From Chloroflexota bacterium (GTDB lineage: Bacteria > Chloroflexota > JAHJIN01): 64,000 nucleotides of DNA. The notes under the pieces were generated by a model, which was not told the origin of the DNA, searched no databases, and was given only the letters and a program-made list of their open reading frames with translations. How positions within the stretch are numbered: the stretch's first letter is position 1; each line of letters opens with the position of its first letter. Location: NCBI GenBank assembly GCA_018823415.1, contig JAHJIN010000345.1:1-64000 (forward strand), in the 5' to 3' direction. The position numbers and the translations under genes are program-made. This document shows, piece after piece, positions 40,933-50,217 of this stretch.

Positions 40933-42152
40933 TGCTGACCGACGAGCAACGCGCGCGGGCCGAGCGCGCCCTGACCAAGGCTGCGGCCTTTGGCGAAGAC
41001 CTGGATATGGGCCGTTACCAGGCCGGCCGGTTCGACCGGGACATCATTGGCGACCTGACGATGCTGACGCCCGAGCAGCAAAAGCGGCTCATCAAGGCCG
41101 GCGTAGACCCCCGGGCCAAGGAGCGCGCCGGCACCTATGTCCAGGTAGACCACACCGCCGTGCATCGGCGCAGCAACCTGGGCGATGTCGAGATCATGGG
41201 CATCGACGAGGCCCTGACGCAATATCCCGACCTGCTGGACCGCTGGTGGAAGCTGGTCGCAGTAGACGCCGACAAGTACACGGCCCAGGTGGCCCTCACC
41301 CCGCCGCGCGGCTATTTCATCCACGCCAAACCCGGCGCGCGGTCTATCTATCCCCTGCAGGCCTGCCTGTTCATCGGCGAAAGCGGCAAGGTGCAAAACG
41401 TCCACAACATCATCCTGGCCGAGCCAGATTCCGAACTGCACATCATCAGCGGGTGCGCCGTGGATGTGGATGTCAAGGACGCAGCCCACGTGGGCGTGTC
41501 CGAGATTTACGTGAGCCGGGGGGCCAAGGTCACGTTTACCATGATCCACAACTGGGCCGAAGAGATGGCCGTGCGTCCGCGCACCGGGATTGTGGTGGAA
41601 GAAGGTGGCCTGTTTGTGAGCAATTACGTGTGCCTGCAGCCGGTGCGCACCCTGCAAATGTACCCCACGGCGCGCCTGGTGGGGCCGGGTGCCGTGGCCC
41701 GGTTCAACAGCGTGCTGGTGGGCACGCCCGGCTCGTTCCTGGACGTGGGGAGCCGGGTGCTGTTGGAAGCGCCGCGCACCCGCGCCGAGATCATCTCACG
41801 TACCGTATCCACCGGCGGCGAGATCATTGCCCGGGGCCACCTGGCCGGCCGCGCGCCGCAGGTCAAGGCTCACCTGGAATGCCAGGGGCTCATGCTCACC
41901 GAGCACGGCCGCATCTACGCCATCCCCGAGTTGGAAACCATCGAGGCCGACGTAGAGATGAGCCACGAGGCGGCCGTGGGCAAGATCGCCCAGGAAGAGA
42001 TCGAATACCTCATGGCCCGGGGGCTCACCGCCGACGAGGCCACGTCCACCATCGTGCGCGGCTTTTTGAACGTGGACATCGAAGGCCTGCCGTACGAACT
42101 GCAAGAAGACCTGGACCGGGTCATCAAGGCCAGCGAGGAATCGCTCTTCTAG
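40920..42152 (+). CDS. sufB: Fe-S cluster scaffold protein SufB/SufD family (SmsB-like)
   Basis: 410 residues from the ATG at 40920, inside the end of sufC. The beta-helix core ('[20 protein letters not shown]', '[20 protein letters not shown]') and C-terminal '[20 protein letters not shown]' with '[14 protein letters not shown]' are SufB/SufD hallmarks. Shorter than E. coli SufB (about 495) and close to the archaeal-type proteins that work as homodimers with SufC. Candidate ligand Cys in 'HIISGCAV' and 'NYVCLQP'. It assembles clusters on a SufB2C2 complex. SufB rather than SufD is favoured by the two-gene context. Confidence 0.9.
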   Translation: MSNLVLTDEQRARAERALTKAAAFGEDLDMGRYQAGRFDRDIIGDLTMLTPEQQKRLIKAGVDPRAKERAGTYVQVDHTAVHRRSNLGDVEIMGIDEALTQYPDLLDRWWKLVAVDADKYTAQVALTPPRGYFIHAKPGARSIYPLQACLFIGESGKVQNVHNIILAEPDSELHIISGCAVDVDVKDAAHVGVSEIYVSRGAKVTFTMIHNWAEEMAVRPRTGIVVEEGGLFVSNYVCLQPVRTLQMYPTARLVGPGAVARFNSVLVGTPGSFLDVGSRVLLEAPRTRAEIISRTVSTGGEIIARGHLAGRAPQVKAHLECQGLMLTEHGRIYAIPELETIEADVEMSHEAAVGKIAQEEIEYLMARGLTADEATSTIVRGFLNVDIEGLPYELQEDLDRVIKASEESLF

Positions 42153-42180
42153 TGGTGCGCGCAACCGGAAAGAGTGGCTC

Positions 42181-42203
42181 GCGCGGGGCTTGCAACCCCG
42201 CGC
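42181..42203 (+). terminator. hairpin terminator after sufB
   Basis: GCGCGGGG-cttgcaa-CCCCGCGC, 29 bases after the sufB stop. The T tract is poor ('ccttg'), so strength is uncertain. Confidence 0.55.
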
Positions 42204-42228
42204 CCTTGTCAGATGGCAAAGAACCTGC

Positions 42229-42257
42229 TTGACAAATGAATGATGATTCAGTATAAT
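42229..42257 (+). promoter_or_regulatory. consensus promoter of the C25 protease genes
   Basis: Perfect TTGACA (42229-42234), 17-bp spacer, perfect TATAAT (42252-42257). The strongest housekeeping-type promoter in the window. 5' UTR about 70 bases ending in 'caaggaggctcc'. Confidence 0.88.
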
Positions 42258-42335
42258 ACAAGTACTGACGTTCATATCACGAGAAGGTTCCACATTCATC
42301 ATCCGGCGCTCGCTGAGCCGGGACAAGGAGGCTCC

Positions 42336-45257
42336 ATGAACGCGCACCGTTTGCACCAACTCGTCAGCCTCGGCGGGATCATGTTGTTGTTGAGCCTGCT
42401 GGCCGGGCCGGTCACGCTCGCCCAGCCAGACACCATCACCCTCACCGTCGCCGCCCCAGCCTATCGCCTGGAGCAGCGCGACGACGCCACCACCATCGAC
42501 GCCGATGGCTGTACCCTCACCGGCGAGGTCGGTCAGGTGCTCATGCCCCACCAGCTCATCGACGTGGCCCTGCCCCCGGACGTCGACTGGGACAGCCTGG
42601 CCCTGACCGTGCGCGACGTGCAGGCGCGCGTGCTGCCCGGCGCTCATCAGTTGCCCGTTCGCCCGCAGCCCTGGCCCCACGGCAGCCCGGCCCCCGACCC
42701 GGCACTGGATGAGCCGGCCGTGCCCCCGCCGCCGGTCGCTGCCATTGCCGCTGCCGGGCAGATGCGCAAATGGCACCTGGCTAGGGTGGATTTCTGCCCC
42801 TTCCAGTATGACGAGGCCACCGGCCAGCTCCGCGTGATCGAGCAGGCCACCGTCGAGTTGCACTTTGCCCGTACCGGTGAGGCCCCCAGCGCTGAACTGC
42901 TTGCGGACACGGCGCTGGACGACGAGGCCGCACACCTGTTCGCCAACTATGCGCAGGCCCGGGCCTGGTATCCTCGCGTGGATCGGACCGGCCTTGTCAC
43001 CTATGATTATGTGATCATGACCACCAACGCCATCCAGGCCAACAGCACCAAATTGTCAGCCTTTGTGGCCCACAAGCAGTCGCGCGGGTACAACGTACTG
43101 GTAGTCACCGAAAGCGCCTACGGGCCGCTCACCGGCCAGGCCCCCAATGGCCGGGCCGAAAAGGTGCGCCAGTGGCTCATGAACACCTACGCGGCCTATG
43201 GCATCCGCTACGTGCTGCTCATCGGCGACCCCACGCCCGAAGGCACCGGCAGCACCGATCTGCCCATGAAGATGTGCCATCCGCGCCACAACAGTCCCTG
43301 GTACCCCTACTGGCGCGAGTCGCCCACCGACTACTTTTTCGCCGACCTCACCGGGAACTGGAACAAGGACGGCGACAGCTATTTTGGCGAGTGGGGCGAC
43401 GACACCGGGGGCGGGGGCATCGACTATATCGCCGAGGTCTATGTGGGGCGCATCCCCTTTTACGACAATTACGATGACCTGGACCACATCCTCCAGAAGA
43501 CCATCGACTATGAGCGCCAGGCCAATGCCACTTGGCGCACCAATGTCTTGTTCCCCATGAGCTTTGTGGAACCTGGCTATGACGATGCTGCGCTGGCCGA
43601 GCAGGTCTGGGACGATCACCTGCACGCCGACGGCTTTAGCCGCTGGCGGCAGTATCAGCAAGGCACCGGCCCCTGTCCGCAAGACAATTCAGTCTATGAC
43701 AGCGAAGAGGCCCTGCGCGGCGATACCATGGTGCGCGACCGCTGGGCCGCCAACCGCTATGGCATTGTCTGCTGGTCGGGGCACGGCAGCCAGACCGGCG
43801 CTTACATCGGCTATGACCCCGATTGCCCAGACGGCACCCTGCTGGACACCAGCCACGTCAGCGCGCTGAACGATTTTTACCCGGCGTTTACCTTTCAGTC
43901 ATCGTGCCTCAACGGCTACCCGGAAAACAGCGAAAACCTCCAATACGCTCTCCTCCGACAAGGCTGCATCGCCACGGTGGCCGCCACCCGGGTGTCCTGG
44001 GGCGATTATAACGACGTCTATGGCAAATACGACGATAGCACGTCTATCTCGGGGCTGGGCTACCAGTACGTCAAGCGGCTGGGGAACCGGCAGACGGCCG
44101 GCCAGTCCCTCTATGGCGCCAAGGCCGTGCGCCCGCCGGCCGACGACTGCCATCTGATGGACTATTTCGACACCAACGTGTACGGCGACCCTGCCGTTTC
44201 GCTGAACTGGACGACGGACGCCGCCGTGCCCACCTCGGCAGCCAGCGTGCCCTATCGCTACACTACCAGCACGGCTATCCCGGTTTCCTGGACCGGCACC
44301 GACACCGGTTCGGGCGTGCGGTCCTACACCGTCCAGGTGCGCGACGGCGGCGGCGCCTGGGCCAACTGGCTCACCGATACCACCGCCACCACCGGCACTT
44401 ATACCGGCCAGGCCGGCCACACCTACCGCTTTCGTTCCATCGCCACGGACTGGGGCGACAACGTCGAGACGGACGTGCCGGCCGACGGCGACGCTGTTGT
44501 GACTGTGGCCACGGCCCGGGTGACCGGCCGCGTGACCGGCAACCGGGGCGCGGCGGCGTATCAGGCCCGGGTGACGCTGGACCCGGCCGCCCTCAACGGC
44601 ACCGCCACCGTCGATGGCATGTGCGCATACGAGCTGTTCCTGTCTGCCAACGGGACCTATGATGTCAGCGCGTCGGCCCCGGCGACCGAGGCCCTGGGCG
44701 ACGCCTATGGCAGCCTGCCGCCCCTGAAGGACGTGGCCGTGAGCGGCGACACCGCCTGTCCGGACCTGGTGCTGCCCCCGGCGCAGGATGCCATCACCAA
44801 TGGCCAGTTCGAGGCCGGCCTGGCCGGCTGGGATTATGCCACGCCGTTGGCCCTCACTGCCGACGCGCACACCGGTGACGCCGCTGTCCAGGTGGCATAT
44901 CCGGTTGGCCCGGCTCCCGCGCCCTCTCCCGTGCTCTGGCAGGACACCAGCATCAACGCCGGCTGGGCCTATCCCACCCTGTCACTGGTGTACCGCCTAT
45001 CCGGCGGCAACGCCAATGACCACCTGTGGGCCGTCGTCACCGGTCCCACCCAGACCATCTCGGTGCCCCTGCCGGCCGCCGCCGACTGGACCTATGTCTG
45101 GCTGGACCTGGGGACGCTGGCCGGGCGGGCCGTCACGGTGGCATTGGAAATCGACCGTGACTCCATCTTGCCTCTCACCCTGACGGTAGACGAGATCAGC
45201 CTGGGGCCGGGTGCCGTGGGGCCGCACAACGTGTTCTTGCCTCTGGTATCACGCTGA
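42336..45257 (+). CDS. secreted C25-family (gingipain-like) cysteine peptidase, copy 1
   Basis: 973 residues. Signal peptide to about residue 30, propeptide-like region to about 225, then the C25 catalytic domain ('YVLLIGDPTPEG', 'AEVYVGRIPFYDNYDDL'). Catalytic His in 'VCWSGHGSQ' (about 484) and Cys in 'FQSSCLNGYPENS' (about 523), the gingipain dyad. C-terminal to the domain come an Ig-like module ('YTVQVRDGGGAWANWL' ... 'TYRFRSIATD'), a carboxypeptidase-regulatory-like segment and a carbohydrate-binding-like beta-sandwich. The chain ends 'NVFLPLVSR'. Probably an extracellular endopeptidase. A second, clearly paralogous gene follows after 59 bases. Confidence 0.88.
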   Translation: MNAHRLHQLVSLGGIMLLLSLLAGPVTLAQPDTITLTVAAPAYRLEQRDDATTIDADGCTLTGEVGQVLMPHQLIDVALPPDVDWDSLALTVRDVQARVLPGAHQLPVRPQPWPHGSPAPDPALDEPAVPPPPVAAIAAAGQMRKWHLARVDFCPFQYDEATGQLRVIEQATVELHFARTGEAPSAELLADTALDDEAAHLFANYAQARAWYPRVDRTGLVTYDYVIMTTNAIQANSTKLSAFVAHKQSRGYNVLVVTESAYGPLTGQAPNGRAEKVRQWLMNTYAAYGIRYVLLIGDPTPEGTGSTDLPMKMCHPRHNSPWYPYWRESPTDYFFADLTGNWNKDGDSYFGEWGDDTGGGGIDYIAEVYVGRIPFYDNYDDLDHILQKTIDYERQANATWRTNVLFPMSFVEPGYDDAALAEQVWDDHLHADGFSRWRQYQQGTGPCPQDNSVYDSEEALRGDTMVRDRWAANRYGIVCWSGHGSQTGAYIGYDPDCPDGTLLDTSHVSALNDFYPAFTFQSSCLNGYPENSENLQYALLRQGCIATVAATRVSWGDYNDVYGKYDDSTSISGLGYQYVKRLGNRQTAGQSLYGAKAVRPPADDCHLMDYFDTNVYGDPAVSLNWTTDAAVPTSAASVPYRYTTSTAIPVSWTGTDTGSGVRSYTVQVRDGGGAWANWLTDTTATTGTYTGQAGHTYRFRSIATDWGDNVETDVPADGDAVVTVATARVTGRVTGNRGAAAYQARVTLDPAALNGTATVDGMCAYELFLSANGTYDVSASAPATEALGDAYGSLPPLKDVAVSGDTACPDLVLPPAQDAITNGQFEAGLAGWDYATPLALTADAHTGDAAVQVAYPVGPAPAPSPVLWQDTSINAGWAYPTLSLVYRLSGGNANDHLWAVVTGPTQTISVPLPAAADWTYVWLDLGTLAGRAVTVALEIDRDSILPLTLTVDEISLGPGAVGPHNVFLPLVSR

Positions 45258-45316
45258 CCAGGGTAGTTTTGACCAACTCGACCACCACACCATCACTATT
45301 TTTGGAGGTATTCCAC

Positions 45317-48277
45317 TTGAACCCGAGACACTCACACCGACTCATCGGCACCTGCGGCATGCTGCTCGCCGCACTGCTGGTCGGCGCGGCCACGGCTGCC
45401 GGCGCGCCGGCGCCGGCCCCATCGTCGGCCCCATCATTGGGCAGCGTCACCCTCACGCTCCGGGCGCCGGCTTACCAACTCGCCCCTGCCCAAGACGGCT
45501 ACACGGACATTCAGGCCGAAGGCTATAGCCTGTCCGGCGCCGTCGGCGCGGCCCTGCTGCCCCATCAACTCGTGGACGTGGGCCTGCCGCCCGACATCGA
45601 TTGGGACAGCCTGACCCTGACGGTGACAGACGCGCAGACGGCTGCGGTGCCCGGCACCTTTAATCTGCGCACCGCCGTGCCGGACGCGCCCAACTCCGGC
45701 CCGCTTCCAGACTCCCTCCCCCAAAGTTGGGGGAGGGCCGGGGTGGGGGCCGGGGCGATAGCCACCATCGCCGCCACCGGCCAGATGCGTAAATGGCGCC
45801 TGGCCCGGGTGGATTTCTGTCCCTTTCAGTATGACGAGGCCACCGGCCAACTCGGCGTGATCGAGCAGGCCACCGTCGAGTTGCGGTTCAAACGCACCGG
45901 TGAGGCCCCCAGCACCGAACTGCTCGCGGACACGGTGCAGGACGACGAGGCCGTGGCCCGGCTGGTCAACTATGAGCAGGCCCGGACCTGGTATCCTCAC
46001 GTGGATCGGGCCAGCGCCCTCGCCTATGATTATGTCATCATTACCACCAACGCCATCGCCGGCGGGGCCGGCGAACTGGGCAATTTCGTGGCCCACAAAC
46101 AGGCCAAGGGCCATAACGTACTGGTCGTCACCGAAACCGCCTATGACCCGCTCACCGGGCAGGCTCCCAACGGCCGGGCCGAAAAAGTGCGCCAGTGGCT
46201 CATCAACAACTATGCGGCGTCTGGCATCAAGTACGTGCTGCTCATCGGCAACCCCACGCCCGACGGCACCGGCAGCACCGACGTGCCCATGAAGATGTGC
46301 TGGCCGCGTCGGCACACCACCTCGTATCGCGAGTCGCCCACCGATTACTTTTTCGCCGATCTCACCGGCAACTGGGACCTGAACGGTAATGGCTATTATG
46401 GCGAATGGGTCGGCGACTTGGGCGCCGGCGGCGTAGATCTGACGCCCGAGGTCTATGTGGGGCGCATTCCCTTTTATGGGAGCTATGCTGACGTGAACGC
46501 CATCCTGCGCAAGACCATGACCTACGAAAGCTCTTCCAGTACAGACTGGCGCAAGACCATCTTGCTGCCCATGAGCTTTTCCCAGACCGGCTATGACGGC
46601 GCGCCCCTGGCCGAGCAGATGTGGGACGACTATTTGAACGCCGCCGGGTACGGTCGCTGGCGGCAATACCAGCAAGGTAGCGGTCCCTGCGGACCAAACT
46701 CTATCTATCCCAGCGAAGAAGAATTGCGCAGCAACACCGTGGTCAATCGTTGGAAAAACAATGTCTACGGCATCGTGTGCTGGTGGGGCCACGGCAGCGC
46801 GACGTCGGCTTCGGTTGGCTATGACAGTTGTTGGGATGGCACACTGTTCAGCAACAGCCAGCCCAGCCAGTTGAACGACAGTTACCCGGCCATGATCTAT
46901 CAATGCTCCTGCCTGAACGGTTACCCGGAAAACGCCAGCAACCTCCAATACGCCCTGCTCAAGCGCGGCGGCGCGGCTACGGTGAGCGCCTCGCGCGTGT
47001 CCTGGTTCAACACCGGCGTGGGCTATGGTCAATTCGACGGCAGCAGCACCAACTCGGGCATTGGTTACGAGTACGTCGAACGACTGGTGATGGGACAAAC
47101 GACCAGCGAGGCGCTGTATAACGCCAAGTCCGGCCTGCCGCTGGAATATGACTCGCGGCTGATGAACATGTACGATTTCAACCTGTACGGCGACCCCGGT
47201 CTGTCTCTCCTGAAAACCGTGATCCCGCAGCCGCCGGTCTCGTCTGCCAGCGTATCTGCGCGCTATACCATCAATACGGGCGTCCCGGTGTCCTGGCAGG
47301 GGTCCAGCCCCGACGGCGTGAGCATCAAGTGGTACACTATCCAGGTCCGCGACGACGCCGTGGGCACCTGGAGCGATTGGCTGGTGAACACCACGCTCAA
47401 CGCCAACATCTACACCGGCGTGGCTGGCCACACCTATCGGTTCCGGTCTATCGCCACAGACCAGCGCGACGTCGTCGAGACGGACGTGCCGGCTGACGGT
47501 GACGCCATCGTCACCGTGGCGGCGGCCCGGCTCGTCGGTCAGATCAACAACAACCGGGGCGAGCCGGCGTTCCCGGCCCAGGTCACGGCCTCGCCGGCGG
47601 CCCTCAACCAGCCCGTCACTCTCGATGGCTGGGGTAACTATGAGCTGTTCTTTGCCGCCAACGGCACCTATGACATCACCGCTGCGGCCGCCACGGCCAA
47701 GGACCAGAGCGCCGGCACCTTTGGCGTCTTGCCGCCCTTGAAAAACGTCGCGGTCAGCGGCGATACCGCTGCCACGGACCTGGTGCTGCCCCCGTCCGAC
47801 GAGGCTATCGTCAACGGCCAGTTCGAGTCGGGGTTGCTGGTGTGGCACCCGATGCCGGCCATCACCCTGACCACCCAGGCCCACACCGGCGACTATGCCA
47901 TGCGCCTGGTGAACCTGGGCAGCCCCGCCACCCTGTCGCCGGCCATCTGGCAAGCCACCACCATCCCCATGGGCTGGGACATGGTCACGCTGTCCGTGTT
48001 CTATCAGGTGGTCGGGGGCAACGCGGCGAACGACGACATCTGGCTGGCTGTCACTGGTCCCACCCAAGAGATCACGATCCCATTGAGCGTGGCGACGGGG
48101 GGCTGGGTGCACGCCTGGCAAGATGTTCGCGACCTGACCGGGCAGCCCGTTACCGTGTCCTTGCACGCGGACCTGCAATCGGCCCTGGTCCTCGCGCTCG
48201 ACGAGATCAGCCTGGGGCCGGGCGCCAGCGGTCCCCTGCACGTCTTTTTACCGCTGGCCTTGCGCAATAGCCCATAA
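45317..48277 (+). CDS. secreted C25-family (gingipain-like) cysteine peptidase, copy 2
   Basis: 986 residues from TTG at 45317, eight bases after 'ggagg'. Colinear with the preceding gene across its whole length, so a tandem duplication. Signal peptide 'MLLAALLVGAATAAGAPAPA'. Catalytic His in 'VCWWGHGSA' and Cys in 'QCSCLNGYPENAS' are kept. The propeptide region contains 'LPDSLPQSWGRAGVGAGA', encoded by a palindromic GC-rich insertion absent from copy 1. The C-terminus is 'HVFLPLALRNSP'. Co-transcription with copy 1 is likely because no terminator separates them. Confidence 0.88.
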   Translation: MNPRHSHRLIGTCGMLLAALLVGAATAAGAPAPAPSSAPSLGSVTLTLRAPAYQLAPAQDGYTDIQAEGYSLSGAVGAALLPHQLVDVGLPPDIDWDSLTLTVTDAQTAAVPGTFNLRTAVPDAPNSGPLPDSLPQSWGRAGVGAGAIATIAATGQMRKWRLARVDFCPFQYDEATGQLGVIEQATVELRFKRTGEAPSTELLADTVQDDEAVARLVNYEQARTWYPHVDRASALAYDYVIITTNAIAGGAGELGNFVAHKQAKGHNVLVVTETAYDPLTGQAPNGRAEKVRQWLINNYAASGIKYVLLIGNPTPDGTGSTDVPMKMCWPRRHTTSYRESPTDYFFADLTGNWDLNGNGYYGEWVGDLGAGGVDLTPEVYVGRIPFYGSYADVNAILRKTMTYESSSSTDWRKTILLPMSFSQTGYDGAPLAEQMWDDYLNAAGYGRWRQYQQGSGPCGPNSIYPSEEELRSNTVVNRWKNNVYGIVCWWGHGSATSASVGYDSCWDGTLFSNSQPSQLNDSYPAMIYQCSCLNGYPENASNLQYALLKRGGAATVSASRVSWFNTGVGYGQFDGSSTNSGIGYEYVERLVMGQTTSEALYNAKSGLPLEYDSRLMNMYDFNLYGDPGLSLLKTVIPQPPVSSASVSARYTINTGVPVSWQGSSPDGVSIKWYTIQVRDDAVGTWSDWLVNTTLNANIYTGVAGHTYRFRSIATDQRDVVETDVPADGDAIVTVAAARLVGQINNNRGEPAFPAQVTASPAALNQPVTLDGWGNYELFFAANGTYDITAAAATAKDQSAGTFGVLPPLKNVAVSGDTAATDLVLPPSDEAIVNGQFESGLLVWHPMPAITLTTQAHTGDYAMRLVNLGSPATLSPAIWQATTIPMGWDMVTLSVFYQVVGGNAANDDIWLAVTGPTQEITIPLSVATGGWVHAWQDVRDLTGQPVTVSLHADLQSALVLALDEISLGPGASGPLHVFLPLALRNSP
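45714..45737. repeat. small palindromic repeat inserted in frame in the protease gene
   Basis: CCCTCCCCCAA-ag-TTGGGGGAGGG followed by 'ccggggtggggg'. Copy 1 of the protease has unrelated sequence at the same place, which suggests insertion in copy 2 without breaking the frame. Confidence 0.65.
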
Positions 48278-48284
48278 ACACCGA

Positions 48285-48310
48285 GGCCCTGGCAATTGCC
48301 AGGGCCTTTT
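48285..48310 (+). terminator. terminator of the protease operon
   Basis: Perfect palindrome GGCCCTGGCAATTGCCAGGGCC followed by TTTT, eight bases after the stop of copy 2. Confidence 0.85.
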
Positions 48311-48421
48311 CATATCCAGCCGATGTGCTGATCCAACAAGAATGCCGTTTGTGGGGCAAGCTGCCAGCTTGCCCCACCTCTGTTTTTCGTGCCTAGCGGC
48401 GCGCACGTTCATGATGATAAA

Positions 48422-49186
48422 CTAGAACACCATCCGCAGCAGCGTGTATCCGCCCAGTAGCGTGGTCAGGCTGCCAATTGCCAGCGTGAGGCGAGCGGTG
48501 GACAGGCGGCTCACCAGGTAGGCGGCAATGGGCACGGCGAGCACGGCCCCCAGCGTCAGTGACGGGGCCAACAGCCAGGGAAACGGCGCGCCGCTCACCA
48601 GATAGGCCACGATACCCACAGCGCTGGCGCTCCCCTCGGCCAGCGAGGCGATCCCCACGGCGCTGGCGCCGCTCACGCCGGCCAGCACCTGACCGCCGGT
48701 GACCACCGGTCCATAACCCCCGCCGCTGAGGCCCTTGTTGAACGCGGCCAGGAACCCCAGCCCGGCCACCCGCCGCCAGGAAAAGCCAATGGGCCGGCGC
48801 CGGCGCGAGAGGACCAGGATCGTCATGCCGATCCCCAGCACCAGTACCCCGATGTAAAGCTTGAGAAACCACGCCGACATGTTGATCGCCACACCCACGG
48901 CCAGCAGCGCGCCGACCACGCCCAGGCTGGACATGACCAGCATGACCTTGAAATCATGCGAGCCGGGATGCAGGTTGACGTTGCCAAAACCGTGGTGAAA
49001 CAGAGCACCCACGATCCCGGCCACGCATTGCGCCAGCAGCACGGCCGGCACGATCTCGAGCGGTTCGTACCCGATCAGGAGCAGGACCGGTGTCAGCGTG
49101 GTACCATAGCCCATGCCCAGCGTCGAGTCCAGCAGGCCACATGCAAACGAGAGGAGCAGGATCGGAAACAATAGTTGAAGGTCCAT
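48422..49186 (-). CDS. TauE/SafE-family membrane permease, candidate Pho-regulon member
   Basis: 254 residues, eight to nine membrane helices. 'FACGLLDSTLGMGYGTTLTPVLLLIG' near the N-terminus and 'NKGLSGGGYGPVVTGGQVLAG' in the middle are the duplicated family motif. Family members export sulfite or organosulfonates or move other small anions, and most are uncharacterised. Here the gene follows the pst operon and has its own promoter made of four 11-bp Pho-box units plus TATAGT. So an anion related to phosphate starvation is more plausible than sulfite. That is inference from the promoter only. Confidence 0.88.
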   Translation of the reverse strand: MDLQLLFPILLLSFACGLLDSTLGMGYGTTLTPVLLLIGYEPLEIVPAVLLAQCVAGIVGALFHHGFGNVNLHPGSHDFKVMLVMSSLGVVGALLAVGVAINMSAWFLKLYIGVLVLGIGMTILVLSRRRRPIGFSWRRVAGLGFLAAFNKGLSGGGYGPVVTGGQVLAGVSGASAVGIASLAEGSASAVGIVAYLVSGAPFPWLLAPSLTLGAVLAVPIAAYLVSRLSTARLTLAIGSLTTLLGGYTLLRMVF

Positions 49187-49224
49187 AGGTTACCTTTCGT
49201 GACCGGAGCGGTGTATTGCCCTCT

Positions 49225-49281
49225 ACTATACCCGATCCTGGTAACAGCCGGCGTGACAGGGTTGTGACAAAGTTGTGACAA
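49225..49281 (-). promoter_or_regulatory. Pho-box promoter of the TauE/SafE gene
   Basis: Reading the minus strand: four contiguous 11-mers TTGTCACAACT, TTGTCACAACC, CTGTCACGCCG, GCTGTTACCAG (49281 to 49238), seven bases, then -10 TATAGT (49230-49225). This is the direct-repeat layout of PhoB/PhoP sites replacing the -35. The start site near 49218 gives a 32-base leader. It abuts the T tract of the pst terminator. Confidence 0.8.
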
Positions 49282-49315
49282 AAAAAGGGGGCCGCAGCGA
49301 TTTGGCCGCGGCCCC
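49280..49315 (-). terminator. terminator of the pst operon
   Basis: Minus strand GGGGCCGCGGCC-aaatc-GCTGCGGCCCC followed by seven T, 59 bases after the pstB stop. Confidence 0.85.
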
Positions 49316-49373
49316 TGGGGTTGGGTGCTCAGGTCCGGTGACGCCATTGTCGCGGACCGGGCAGCCAGGGCGA

Positions 49374-50123
49374 TTATCCGATGTCGCCGGACAGATAGGC
49401 CCGGGTGCGCTCGTCGCGCGGCGACTGGAACACCTGGGCGGCCGGGCCGGCTTCCACCAGCTCGCCCAGCCAGATAAAGATCACATAGTCGGCCAGCCGG
49501 CGCGCCTGTCGCAGGATGTGCGTCACCACCACGATGGTGGTGTCTTGTTTGAGCTTGCGCAGTTGGGCCTCGACGCTCTGCGCCGAGATGGGGTCCAGGG
49601 CTGAGGTCGGTTCGTCGCACAGCAGCACCTCGGGCTCGACGGCCAGGGCGCGGGCCAGGCACAGCCGCTGCTGCTGCCCGGTGGACAGCCCCGAGGCCGG
49701 CGTGCGCAGCCGGTCCTTGACCTCGTCCCACAGGCCGGCCGCCTGCAAATAGCGCTCTACGATCGGGCCGGTATCGCGCCGGCCGTGGATGCGCGGCCCA
49801 TAGGCAATGTTGTCATAGATGGACATGGGCAGCGGAAAGGGCTTGGGCGCCAACATGCCCACCCGGGCGCGCACCTCGGTCACGTCTGCGGCCTGGTCAT
49901 AGACGTTCATGCCGTCCAGCCAGACCTGGCCGCTCACCCGGACCCCGGGCGTCTCTTCCATGAGCCGGTTGAGGCTGCGCAGCAGCGTGGTCTTGCCGCA
50001 GCCCGACGGACCAATGATGGCCGTGATGCCCCGGGCCGGCACGTCGGCCGTGATGCCCTTCAAGGCTTGCTGAGAGCCATACCACACGTTCAGGTCTCGA
50101 ATCCGCACATGAGGTTCTGTCAT
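49374..50123 (-). CDS. pstB: phosphate ABC transporter ATP-binding protein
   Basis: 249 residues. Walker A '[17 protein letters not shown]', signature '[16 protein letters not shown]' (LSTGQQ rather than LSGGQQ), Walker B '[16 protein letters not shown]', H-loop '[15 protein letters not shown]'. '[16 protein letters not shown]' after the P-loop is the PstB signature. The ribosome binding sequence 'ttaggagctgattgac' is formed partly by the end of repeat copy B. Energises high-affinity phosphate uptake. Confidence 0.96.
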   Translation of the reverse strand: MTEPHVRIRDLNVWYGSQQALKGITADVPARGITAIIGPSGCGKTTLLRSLNRLMEETPGVRVSGQVWLDGMNVYDQAADVTEVRARVGMLAPKPFPLPMSIYDNIAYGPRIHGRRDTGPIVERYLQAAGLWDEVKDRLRTPASGLSTGQQQRLCLARALAVEPEVLLCDEPTSALDPISAQSVEAQLRKLKQDTTIVVVTHILRQARRLADYVIFIWLGELVEAGPAAQVFQSPRDERTRAYLSGDIG

Positions 50124-50134
50124 GTCAATCAGCT

Positions 50135-50215
50135 CCTAACCTGGATAAACCAGAGCCAACCAGGTTGATGCTTGAGCAAATTCTTGCTCGCTGACAAGAA
50201 TTTCACTTGGTTAGG
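50135..50215 (-). repeat. intercistronic palindromic repeat, family 1, copy B
   Basis: 81 bp, CCTAACC...GGTTAGG, filling the gap from two bases after the pstA stop to 11 bases before the pstB ATG. Contains the perfect hairpin AAATTCTTG-ctcgctga-CAAGAATTT and a second potential stem AACCTGG/CCAGGTT at the pstB-proximal end. Best-preserved copy. Confidence 0.9.
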
Positions 50216-50217
50216 CC

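Noticed and set aside
45434-48241. Minus-strand ORF of 935 residues
   Set aside because: Entirely antisense to the second C25 protease, with no ribosome binding site or recognisable domain.
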